DNA of 8,654 nucleotides from Bacillota bacterium (GCA_021797415.1 JAJZZT010000117.1:1-8654); one strand, 5' to 3'. Shown: positions 1 through 5,759, numbered from the stretch's first letter. Numbers and translations: made by a program. The notes: generated from the letters alone by a model not told the origin.

Positions 1-102
1 CGCCGTCCATCGCAGGACTGGGCGGCGGACGGCGTCCATCCGTCGGCCGGAGGGCACGCGCTGATCGCGCGGGCGTGGCTGGAAACGGTCGATCTGCGGT
101 AA
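1..102 (+). CDS. SGNH/GDSL-family hydrolase, C-terminal fragment
   Basis: Only the last 33 codons are in the window; the gene enters from the left edge in frame 1 and ends at TAA (100-102). The fragment contains DGVHPS at residues 10-15 followed by GGHALIARAWL. A D-x-x-H signature near the C-terminus followed by a helix with GHxxIA is characteristic of the last block of SGNH/GDSL esterases and lipases, where this Asp and His (here D10 and H13) complete the catalytic triad with an upstream Ser. Substrate and cell location cannot be told from this piece. The stop codon overlaps the start of the next gene by one base (TAATG), so the two are probably translated from one mRNA. The family call is good for such a short piece; the exact subfamily is unknown. 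Confidence 0.72.
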   Translation, partial: RRPSQDWAADGVHPSAGGHALIARAWLETVDLR

Positions 103-437
103 TGCTCGTCCATGGAATCCCGGTATACGGCGTCGAGGTCGACGCCAGTACGCGCTGCGCGCATTACGGAACGGAGCGCGACATTGTCGCGCTCAAGTTT
201 GCCTGTTGCGGACAGTACTACCCCTGCCATCTCTGTCACGCGGAGACGGCGGGGCACGCCGCGCGGGTGTGGCCTGTGGGACAGTTTGGCGAGCGGGCAG
301 TGCTGTGCGGCGCATGTGGCGCACAATTGACCATATGGCAGTACCTGGGCTGCGAAGCGGCCTGTCCCGCGTGCGGCGCCGCATTCAATCCCGGTTGCAC
401 GCGCCATCGCCACCTGTATTTTGAAAGCGTGGAGTAG
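102..437 (+). CDS. CHY zinc-finger protein
   Basis: A 111-residue protein made almost entirely of a CHY-type zinc finger. Visible metal-ligand motifs, in order: RCAHY near residues 18-22, CCGQYYPCHLCH near 35-46, CGACG near 69-73, CPACG near 88-92, and NPGCTRHRHLYFE at the C-terminus. This order of Cys/His clusters ending in H-x-HLYF is the family signature, and it should bind several zinc ions. Bacterial stand-alone CHY proteins have no well-established role; the eukaryotic relative Hot13 helps the mitochondrial import relay, but that function should not be carried over. I chose the ATG at 102 rather than the in-frame GTG at 75 because it forms a TAATG overlap with the hydrolase stop and begins right before the conserved VYGVEVD segment. 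The frame stays open to the left edge, so an upstream start cannot be formally excluded. It converges with the anti-sigma-like gene, with only 20 bp between them. Confidence 0.85.
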   Translation: MLVHGIPVYGVEVDASTRCAHYGTERDIVALKFACCGQYYPCHLCHAETAGHAARVWPVGQFGERAVLCGACGAQLTIWQYLGCEAACPACGAAFNPGCTRHRHLYFESVE

Positions 438-457
438 ATTGCAGGATGCGCTCCGGA

Positions 458-1210
458 TTAGTTGAAATAGACATTCATTGAGCTGAAAGATTGATCTCCA
501 GGACGCGTGGATGCAATATACACATCGTACGTTCCCGGGGGAGTGGCGATGTAGTCGCTTTTTTCTGGTGCTTTTCCAACTTTAATGGGACCTGTGTATG
601 TTTTGCCGCTGCCGACCGCTCTGCAGATGATATATCCGCCATTATAAAAATCCCCTCCCACAGCTATTCCGCCTTTGAGTGTGGTTTCGCTGGAAAGCAG
701 ATACGCGTGGCCGCTTTTGACCGTTGCGTTAAAGGGACCGCCCAATCCTCTCATTTTTAACAGCCCTTTTGGGTAGGGTGTTACTGATTTGGCGGGAGAT
801 GGATTGCCCATTGCAGACAATAACGGGGATAGCATCGGACTCTCGATGGCATTCAACTTTTGTAGACTGGCCGTCTTCAGGGTCAATATTGGGATCATGA
901 AACCCGGCATGGTTGCAAACATCTCTTTTGCCAGTGCCGGGGAAAAATAGAATGGAGATAAGACGAGGCTGAACAGCAACACACAAGAACCAATGATGAA
1001 TTTCATTCGGGGTCTTTGTGTTTTCCATTTTTCAGGAAGATGAAATAATGATCCATGGTCATCCGTCCTATTGCTGGATATGACCCTTTCCGCCATCGCG
1101 TTGAGATCAATCCCGCTTGCATCCGGAGTGATCGATGAATAGTGATTTCTCAGCAGATCTTCAATATCTGCCATGGATGCAAAATCAGATCCCTTCATGG
1201 ACTTTCTCAT
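458..1210 (-). CDS. putative membrane anti-sigma factor, one TM segment
   Basis: 250 residues with no family I can name with certainty. Seen: a hydrophilic N-terminus of about 68 residues, one hydrophobic segment at about 71-90 (FIIGSCVLLFSLVLSPFYFS) preceded by Lys/Arg-rich residues, then about 155 residues predicted outside the cell. The outer part has a Pro/Ser-rich stretch (about 124-148) and a Gly/Tyr-rich, probably beta-stranded end (about 160-250). This layout, and its place 2 bp downstream of an ECF sigma gene, is typical of a transmembrane anti-sigma factor that holds sigma at the membrane with its cytoplasmic end. There is no HxxxCxxC zinc anti-sigma motif; the only cysteines are C76 (in the TM) and C196. 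The start ATG at 1210 has a GGGGAG ribosome binding site 6 nt upstream, inside the end of the sigma gene. Base composition is much more AT-rich than flanking genes. The role is inferred from position and topology. Confidence 0.62.
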   Translation of the reverse strand: MRKSMKGSDFASMADIEDLLRNHYSSITPDASGIDLNAMAERVISSNRTDDHGSLFHLPEKWKTQRPRMKFIIGSCVLLFSLVLSPFYFSPALAKEMFATMPGFMIPILTLKTASLQKLNAIESPMLSPLLSAMGNPSPAKSVTPYPKGLLKMRGLGGPFNATVKSGHAYLLSSETTLKGGIAVGGDFYNGGYIICRAVGSGKTYTGPIKVGKAPEKSDYIATPPGTYDVYIASTRPGDQSFSSMNVYFN

Positions 1211-1212
1211 AA

Positions 1213-1779
1213 TTATCTCCCCACTTCATTTGAAATTTTCGTCTGTGCACGTTCTGCCCTTGGCTTTGTAGGCAACAGCCGTTTGATCTGTTTGAGTGCT
1301 CTGTGGATTTTCACTCTTATGGTCCCTGCAGGAATCCCCGTCATCATCGCGATGTCCTCAAAAGGCAGGTCCTCACCATAACGCAGGGCGATTAGATACC
1401 TGTCATCGTCGGCCAGTGCGTTTAATAACATGTCGACGTCCATTCGGTCTTCAATAATCTTGTAAGACCCGATTTCTTCAGAAAACAGGGTGTTGCTTTG
1501 AAGATCGGTGCCATGATGGTTCTTTGCATACCTCCGGGAATCAAGGAAAACATTCCAAAGAACCTTAAAAAACCACCCCCGCAAATTCTCGGTCACGACA
1601 GTTCTTGATCTCCAAGTGCGCAAAAACGCTTCCTGGACCAGATCTTCCGACGTCTGTGAGTTTTGCGTCCAACGATGTGCGATGCGCAATGCCTCTGGGC
1701 CTACCTCTAGCACAAAATGGGTAAACCGCTCCTTGTCGTCAACGCCGTCTTGGGATAAGTCAGTGGGATTCGATTTCAC
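1213..1779 (-). CDS. ECF-type RNA polymerase sigma factor
   Basis: 188 residues, the usual size of an extracytoplasmic-function (group 4) sigma factor, with region 2 and region 4 and no regions 1 or 3. Region 2 spans about residues 25-85 and contains the core-binding motif SEDLVQEAFLRTW (44-56) and NLRGWFFKVLWNVFLDSRR (65-83). Region 4 spans about 115-170 with LALRYGEDLPFEDIAMMTG-like helix-turn-helix sequence (128-148) and GTIRVKIHRALKQIKRLL, the -35 recognition helix. It should direct RNA polymerase to a small regulon in response to a signal passed by the downstream membrane protein. I chose GTG at 1779: an AGAGGTGG Shine-Dalgarno lies 8 nt upstream. A TTG at 1803 would add eight residues but has no well-spaced site. 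The stop is 2 bp before the anti-sigma-like gene. AT-rich relative to neighbours, suggesting transfer. Confidence 0.88.
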   Translation of the reverse strand: MKSNPTDLSQDGVDDKERFTHFVLEVGPEALRIAHRWTQNSQTSEDLVQEAFLRTWRSRTVVTENLRGWFFKVLWNVFLDSRRYAKNHHGTDLQSNTLFSEEIGSYKIIEDRMDVDMLLNALADDDRYLIALRYGEDLPFEDIAMMTGIPAGTIRVKIHRALKQIKRLLPTKPRAERAQTKISNEVGR

Positions 1780-1787
1780 GAAATAGA

Positions 1788-1793
1788 CCACCT
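1788..1793 (-). promoter_or_regulatory. Shine-Dalgarno of the sigma gene
   Basis: AGGTGG (in AGAGGTGG) sits 8 nt before GTG 1779 and decides this start over the TTG at 1803. It lies at the edge of the 1795-1808 repeat copy, so the repeat may have supplied part of the translation signal. Confidence 0.6.
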
Positions 1794-1794
1794 C

Positions 1795-1808
1795 TTTGAA
1801 CAACCTCT
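1795..1808 (-). repeat. third copy of the AGAGGTTGTTCAAA repeat
   Basis: AGAGGTTGTTCAAA read on the minus strand, identical over 14 bases to the right arm of the inverted-repeat element (1912-1925), in the same orientation and 117 bp away. After the 14 bases both copies continue to GAGG, this copy lacking two A residues. It overlaps the 5' leader of the sigma gene. Confidence 0.75.
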
Positions 1809-1818
1809 ATCATGTACG

Positions 1819-1844
1819 ACCGACAATGATCAGGAAATGTTACA
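1819..1844 (-). promoter_or_regulatory. candidate ECF-type promoter of the sigma/anti-sigma pair
   Basis: Minus strand: TGTAAC (1844-1839), 16 nt, then CGGT (1822-1819) running into CGTA. The AAC-containing -35 and CG-containing -10 resemble promoters read by ECF sigma factors such as Bacillus SigX/SigW types, which commonly read their own gene. It lies about 40 nt upstream of GTG 1779. The -10 fit is imperfect, so this is a suggestion of autoregulation, not a firm call. Confidence 0.33.
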
Positions 1845-1860
1845 CTCATTTTTGATTCAA

Positions 1861-1925
1861 AGAGCCTGTTCAAAAAGGGGGCGGGTAAGATTCGCGCAGT
1901 TCTGCCCTCTTTTTGAACAACCTCT
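1861..1925. repeat. 65-bp inverted-repeat element
   Basis: Two 22-bp arms, 1861-1882 (AGAGCCTGTTCAAAAAGG then GGGC) and 1904-1925, whose reverse complement is AGAGGTTGTTCAAAAAGA then GGGC. They match at 19 of 22 positions and are separated by 21 bp. The RNA would fold into a long hairpin on either strand. Arms of this kind, with GAGG outside and TTCAAAAAG inside, resemble insertion-sequence ends or small non-autonomous elements; no transposase is present, and I did not see an obvious target duplication. The right arm overlaps the TGA of the DUF1284 gene (1927-1925), so the hairpin could also act as a 3' boundary of the ECF-transporter operon. A T-run follows the GC part only inside the stem, so it is not a textbook intrinsic terminator. 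Confidence 0.75.
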
Positions 1926-2344
1926 CAAAGTAGCGGCGGCAATCCGTCGCTTGCCCGCATCTTCCTGATGCCTTCCTCGCACACGCCAAGTGGACGCCAC
2001 GGACAGGTGCCGCACCAGCGGCCGATGTCGGCGGGTTCGACGGCGGTTTGCAGGCGCGACCAGATTTCGCTCCAGGACAGGCGGTTGCCCGGCTCCAGTC
2101 CGAGTCGCTGCAAAACGGCGGCGTCGCGCACGGAAACAGTCGTTTCACAACAGTGGTCTACCTGATCGGCCGGGAAACAGGCGCACAGGTCGTCGCCTCC
2201 CGCCGTGATCTCCACTACAGATTCCGGGTGTGTGCGAAGCGCTGTGTGCACCTGTGCCATGTTGGCGGCAAATGCTTCGGAATAGCCCATTCCTCTGAAG
2301 CCCAGCAGGCACAGCAGATGATGCCCGCGCAGTCGGATTGTCAT
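1925..2344 (-). CDS. DUF1284 cysteine-rich protein
   Basis: 139 residues. The N-terminus LRGHHLLCLLGFRGMGY (5-21) matches the hallmark start of the DUF1284 family as I know it. Eight cysteines are spread through the protein: C12, C54 and C56 (CxC), C65 and C66, C111 and C114 (CGTC), and C122 (LGVCEEGI). This pattern suggests a bound metal or iron-sulfur cluster, but the family has no established function and none is claimed. No signal peptide or TM segment is seen, so it is probably cytoplasmic. The ATG at 2344 is preceded by AAGGGG at 7 nt. It begins 26 bp after the ecfA2-ecfT stop on the same strand, with no promoter or hairpin visible between, so it is likely the third gene of the ECF-transporter operon. 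Its stop lies in the edge of the inverted-repeat element. Confidence 0.8.
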   Translation of the reverse strand: MTIRLRGHHLLCLLGFRGMGYSEAFAANMAQVHTALRTHPESVVEITAGGDDLCACFPADQVDHCCETTVSVRDAAVLQRLGLEPGNRLSWSEIWSRLQTAVEPADIGRWCGTCPWRPLGVCEEGIRKMRASDGLPPLL

Positions 2345-2370
2345 GTGTAAGACCCCTTATATCCTATATT

Positions 2371-4122
2371 TTACAATCCTATGTGCCTGATCGCGAGCAG
2401 CAGCAGAAAGCACGCCGCTGCGACGGCGACGGCCGCCAGATCGCGCCGACGCAGCGGCCGCGCCGCCTGCCTGGCGATCGGGTCTGCGCCGACCGTGCGA
2501 CAGCCGCGCGCCTCGATCGCGAGCGCCATGTCCTCGGTGTGCTGCAGCATGGCGAGAATCAGCGGGATGATGAGGGCCGGCGCGTCGCGCAGCGCGATTT
2601 TCCCTTCTTTGGCGGATGACTTGCCGCGCGCGCGCACGATGCGGGAGAAGCGCCGCCATTCGCGCAGGACCTGTGTCATCAGACGCAGGACCAGCCCCGC
2701 GCCAAAGGCGACGATCATCGCCTGTCGGCGGCCGGCGGGCAGGGTGGCCGCCACTTCCGACAGGCCGCGGCGCAATTCGCCGGGCGGGGCGACGAGGGTC
2801 AAAACGCGGGCCCACAGCAGGGCGAGCAAAATGATGGACAGTTGGCGCGCCGTCCTCAGCGCGGGCGGCGCCGTGAAATGCACAGGCAGGCGACCGGCCG
2901 GCGCCGGACCGAACTGCAGGCCGGCAATCAGGGCGGCGAGCAGGATGAACGGCAGATAGGCGCGCGCGGTTTGCCAGAGCGGGCGCCAGGGAACGCGGAT
3001 GTAGGACATCAGCGCAAAACTCACCAACGCGGCCGCAAGCGCGCCGGTCCATGTCTGCTGCAGCAGCGCGCCTGCCGTGAGCAGCAGGTAGGCGAGCCAT
3101 CTGGCGCGGATGTCGAGCGTCCGGACGGTGCGTCGCACTGCGTGCGACGCGTTGGGCGCGCCGGGAGTGACGCCGTCGGATGGGGCGATCACGCCTCCGC
3201 CGGGCAGTGCGAAGCCGTCAGACGCGGCGGGCGTATCACCGGCGGACGCGACGCGCGCCGTATCCAGAGCAGGCGGTCGGCCGACGGTGTGCATAGCGGG
3301 CCGGCGCAGGATGGCGTCCGCCCATGCCGCGGGATCGTCCTGCATAGACAATTGAACTCCCAGTGCGCAGAGCAGGCGGCGCGCGGCGAATTCAGGCGGC
3401 AGCCCGACACCCGCCGCCAGCAGTGGCGCAGGGTCGGCGCGTATCTGATCCGCGCTGCAATCTGCCGCGATGCGGCCCTGTTCAAGGATGATGACGCGGT
3501 CTGCAACCGGAAGCATGGCCGACAGATCGTGCGTGGCGATGACCGCGCCACAGCCCGCACCATCCCGCCAGGCTTCAAAATGGCGCACGAACGCCGTGCG
3601 TGCGGCCGGATCGAGCCCGGCTGTCGGTTCGTCGAGCAACAGCCACGGCGTGGGCGGCGCAAAGGCGCACGCCAGAGCGATGCGCCGTTTTTGCCCGGTG
3701 CTTTGCAACAGGGGATTGCGCGCGAGCCATGCGGGCGAGAGCCCAGCGCGCGCGAGGGCGGATGTCATTCGCCGGCGCCGCTCGGCTGCGGTCAGGCGAA
3801 ATGGCCGCAATGTATAGGTCATTTCGCCCCGAACCTCGGAAGCGAACAACTGTTCTTCGGGCGACTGGAAGGACAGCGTGGTGAGTCTGAGCAGTTCGCG
3901 CGCAGAAGCGACGCAGACCGCGCCTTCATTTTCCAGCAGAATCTGTCCGGCATTCGGTGTCCGCAAGCCGGCGAGCAGGTCGAGCAGGGTGGACTTGCCG
4001 GCGCCTGTCCGGCCAATCAGCAGGGTGGTTTCGCCGCGCGCGAACAGGCATGTGATTCTGTCGAGCAGCGCGCGTGTTGACGCGGCGGCGGTCACGCGGA
4101 CATCTTTCAGTAAGAGGTTCAT
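2371..4122 (-). CDS. fused ECF transporter ATPase (EcfA2-like) and EcfT membrane subunit
   Basis: 583 residues in one open frame. Residues 1-about 270 are an ABC ATPase: Walker A GRTGAGKS (37-44), Q-loop Q86 in SFQSPEEQLF, signature QSTGQKRR (140-147, normally LSGGQ), Walker B LLLDEP (161-166) with catalytic E165, and H-switch H198 in VIATHDL. A linker of about 60 residues rich in Ala, Gly, Pro and Ser (about 275-335) follows. Residues about 337-583 are EcfT: hydrophobic segments near 342-374, 389-404, 426-445 and 562-579, and the two Ala-Arg-Gly coupling motifs at 498-500 (IVRARGKS) and 538-540 (AIEARGCR) that contact the ATPases. The two parts are normally separate genes. The ATG at 4122 overlaps the ecfA1 stop (ATGA); the frame stays open upstream, but that part is ecfA1 in another frame. 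The module powers S components such as BioY in the cytoplasmic membrane. Confidence 0.88.
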   Translation of the reverse strand: MNLLLKDVRVTAAASTRALLDRITCLFARGETTLLIGRTGAGKSTLLDLLAGLRTPNAGQILLENEGAVCVASARELLRLTTLSFQSPEEQLFASEVRGEMTYTLRPFRLTAAERRRRMTSALARAGLSPAWLARNPLLQSTGQKRRIALACAFAPPTPWLLLDEPTAGLDPAARTAFVRHFEAWRDGAGCGAVIATHDLSAMLPVADRVIILEQGRIAADCSADQIRADPAPLLAAGVGLPPEFAARRLLCALGVQLSMQDDPAAWADAILRRPAMHTVGRPPALDTARVASAGDTPAASDGFALPGGGVIAPSDGVTPGAPNASHAVRRTVRTLDIRARWLAYLLLTAGALLQQTWTGALAAALVSFALMSYIRVPWRPLWQTARAYLPFILLAALIAGLQFGPAPAGRLPVHFTAPPALRTARQLSIILLALLWARVLTLVAPPGELRRGLSEVAATLPAGRRQAMIVAFGAGLVLRLMTQVLREWRRFSRIVRARGKSSAKEGKIALRDAPALIIPLILAMLQHTEDMALAIEARGCRTVGADPIARQAARPLRRRDLAAVAVAAACFLLLLAIRHIGL

Positions 4123-5006
4123 AACGCCGCCACGCAGTGCGCGAGTTCTTCCGGCGTGAGCGGCCAGATCGGCAACGGCCCGCAGCGTGTGAACAGTTCG
4201 CGCGCCGTTTGCACGACAAACGGCGGCGCGAATCCCAGCCTGTCGCAGGGAGATTCCTCCGTTTCGGCGGGATCGCCGTAGAAAAACGCGGCAGGCGTGC
4301 CGTCGTGGACAATGCGGCCATTCGCCAGCGCAATGACGCGGTCCGCCAAGGCGAGTTCCTCCAGCCACTGCGTCACCCACACGATCGTCGTTCCCCGTCG
4401 GTGCAGTCCCTGCGCAACGGCTGTCACGCGCTCCCGCGCGGCCGGATCGAGCATTGACGTGGCTTCGTCAAAGATGGCGACATCCGGCAAAAGGGCCACG
4501 GCGGCGGCGCTTGCGAGCAGTTGTTTTTGCCCTCCTGAGAGGTGTTCTGTCGCATCGTCGGCCAAGGCCGTCAGTCCGACGGCGGACAGGGCCATGTGAA
4601 GCCGATCGAGCGTCTCCGGTTCCGGAATTGCATTCATCTCCAAGGCAAAACAGACATCCTCGCGCACGGTGTCGCCGATGATTTGCGCATCGGGGTTCTG
4701 AAACACGATGGCTGTCCGTCCGGTGTGTTGTACGGTGCCGCGGGATACGGCGCACAACCCGCCCATCACACGCGCGAGAACGCTCTTGCCGCTGCCGTTT
4801 TGCCCGACGACGGCCACCCACTCCCCACGCTGCACCCGCAGCGTGATGTCGCCAAGGACTGTCCGCTCGCCTTCCGCCAACCCGTCCTGGCCGTCCGGGA
4901 ACACAACCGACACGCCGCTCAGCAGCAGCGGGAACCGATGGACAGCATGAGGACGTGCGACAGCGTCCAATTCACTGCGGTTGGCCCCCAACTGATTGGT
5001 CCCCAA
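4119..5006 (-). CDS. ecfA1: ECF transporter ATP-binding protein (EcfA1-like)
   Basis: 295-residue ABC ATPase of the energy-coupling-factor type. Walker A GQNGSGKS (68-75), Q-loop Q103 in VFQNPDAQII, canonical signature LSGGQ (156-160), Walker B AIFDEA with D180 and catalytic E181, D-loop SMLDP. The switch position that normally holds His reads VTQW, with Q213. QNPDxQ after the Walker A is typical of vitamin/cation ECF ATPases. The C-terminal tail (LTPEELAHCVAAL) also fits. I chose TTG at 5006 because GGAGGT lies exactly 7 nt upstream; an ATG at 5051 would add 15 residues without a good site. The first 25 or so residues are outside the conserved domain. The stop overlaps the next gene by 4 bp (ATGA), so the two are translationally coupled. 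It is first in the minus-strand operon and divergent from bioY. Confidence 0.88.
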   Translation of the reverse strand: MGTNQLGANRSELDAVARPHAVHRFPLLLSGVSVVFPDGQDGLAEGERTVLGDITLRVQRGEWVAVVGQNGSGKSVLARVMGGLCAVSRGTVQHTGRTAIVFQNPDAQIIGDTVREDVCFALEMNAIPEPETLDRLHMALSAVGLTALADDATEHLSGGQKQLLASAAAVALLPDVAIFDEATSMLDPAARERVTAVAQGLHRRGTTIVWVTQWLEELALADRVIALANGRIVHDGTPAAFFYGDPAETEESPCDRLGFAPPFVVQTARELFTRCGPLPIWPLTPEELAHCVAAL

Positions 5007-5013
5007 AAGTTCG

Positions 5014-5019
5014 ACCTCC
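5014..5019 (-). promoter_or_regulatory. Shine-Dalgarno of ecfA1
   Basis: GGAGGT, a perfect core, 7 nt before TTG 5006. It selects the TTG over the upstream ATG at 5051. I found no convincing promoter for this gene; a TTGAGA at 5073-5068 lacks a matching -10. Confidence 0.75.
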
Positions 5020-5066
5020 GGAATAGTGAAGACATGGAAATGGGCATACATAAAATGGGTTTCGAG

Positions 5067-5095
5067 TTCTCAAAGCGGTGCGGCTGTGCTATGAT
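5067..5095 (+). promoter_or_regulatory. promoter of the bioY-thiD-thiE operon
   Basis: -35 TTCTCA (5067-5072), 17-bp spacer, -10 TATGAT (5090-5095) with TG one base upstream, an extended -10. A start of transcription near 5102 gives a leader of about 33 nt. The -35 overlaps a TTGAGA on the other strand, and two AAATGGG direct repeats (5038-5044, 5053-5059) lie just upstream, so a shared control site for both divergent operons is possible. No BirA-type operator was recognised. Confidence 0.6.
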
Positions 5096-5120
5096 CAATG
5101 AGATAAAACTAGCAAATCCA

Positions 5121-5126
5121 AAGGGG
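5121..5126 (+). promoter_or_regulatory. Shine-Dalgarno of bioY
   Basis: AAGGGG, 8 nt before ATG 5135 but only 2 nt before the in-frame ATG at 5129. The spacing favours 5135. Confidence 0.65.
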
Positions 5127-5134
5127 TTATGGCA

Positions 5135-5728
5135 ATGGTCCGCGGTATTACCGTACGGGGACTGGCGTTCAGCGCGCTGTTCACCGCGCTTATGTCGGTG
5201 TCCAGTCTGTTCAACGTGACGCTTGGCTTTACTCCTGTGCCGATCACGCTTGAAAATCTCATGGTGATGCTCGCGGGAGCGCTGCTCGGGCCCGTGTACG
5301 GCCTGTTCAGCATGCTGCTGTTGATCGTGCTGCTCGCCTTGGGACTCCCGCTGCTGCACGGGACCGGCGGCATGGCGCTGCTGTTCGGCGCGTCGGGCGG
5401 CTTCGTCTGGATGTATCCCGTCGCCGCGTGGTTGATCGGACTTGGCGTATCGCGGATCAGAGGGAAGTCGGTCGGGTCGTTCATCGCCACGTTTGTCGTG
5501 CTGGAGATCGGCGGTTCGCTCATTCTCTACGTCACGGGAGTGCCGTGGCTGGCGCACGTGGCCCATCTGGGATTCGCCAGGGCGATGGCCTTGGGCTGCT
5601 ATCCGTATCTGCCCGTCGACGCGGTCAAGGCGTTTCTCGCGGCCTGGATCGTCCTTCCCGTCCGGCGGGTGTGGCCTGTCGCCCGCATCGTCGGCGCTCA
5701 GGGCGCGCCTGTCACGAGCGTTGAGTAG
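5135..5728 (+). CDS. bioY: BioY-family biotin ECF transporter S component
   Basis: 197 residues, the usual BioY length, very hydrophobic with about six membrane segments (near 8-28, 42-70, 80-105, 114-134, 147-158, 163-180). Family motifs: GFTPVPITLENL (31-42), the conserved block after the first helix; LLGPVYGLFSMLLLIVLLALGLPLLHGTGG (from 50); and YPYLPVDAVKAFLAA (156-170), close to the usual YPYLPGDxxK signature with Val in place of Gly. BioY binds biotin in the membrane and, with an EcfA-EcfA'-EcfT module, imports it using ATP. That module is encoded immediately upstream on the other strand. The start is placed at ATG 5135 by ribosome-site spacing. thiD follows after 31 bp. Biotin is the family's known ligand; the thiamine genes downstream leave a small chance of a different ligand. 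Confidence 0.88.
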   Translation: MVRGITVRGLAFSALFTALMSVSSLFNVTLGFTPVPITLENLMVMLAGALLGPVYGLFSMLLLIVLLALGLPLLHGTGGMALLFGASGGFVWMYPVAAWLIGLGVSRIRGKSVGSFIATFVVLEIGGSLILYVTGVPWLAHVAHLGFARAMALGCYPYLPVDAVKAFLAAWIVLPVRRVWPVARIVGAQGAPVTSVE

Positions 5729-5759
5729 CGAGGGAATACGCGACGGAATGAGGGCGCCT

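Larger units (their letters stand above)
458..1860. other. AT-rich islet carrying the sigma/anti-sigma pair
   Basis: Base use changes sharply at both ends. As samples I counted, 961-1020 and 1501-1560 each hold 27 G/C of 60, whereas 2461-2520 in the ecfA2-ecfT gene holds 47 of 60. The islet covers both genes and their leader, and its right end meets the repeat element at 1861-1925. This is consistent with acquisition by transfer, but no integrase or transposase is present. Confidence 0.5.

Noticed and set aside
3110..3360. Two separate genes at the ATPase/EcfT junction
   Set aside because: No stop codon in the frame and no start with a ribosome site; one continuous gene fits better.
2842..4080. 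412-codon open frame on the plus strand opposite the ecfA2-ecfT gene
   Set aside because: Arg/Gly/Gln-rich translation without recognisable domains; it is the shadow of a high-GC gene.
4123..4380. Upstream open extension of the ecfA2-ecfT frame
   Set aside because: It lies within conserved ecfA1 sequence; the ATGA overlap marks the true start.
5007..5134. BirA operator or TPP riboswitch upstream of bioY
   Set aside because: No paired GTTAAC-like half sites, and the leader of about 33 nt is far too short for a TPP riboswitch.
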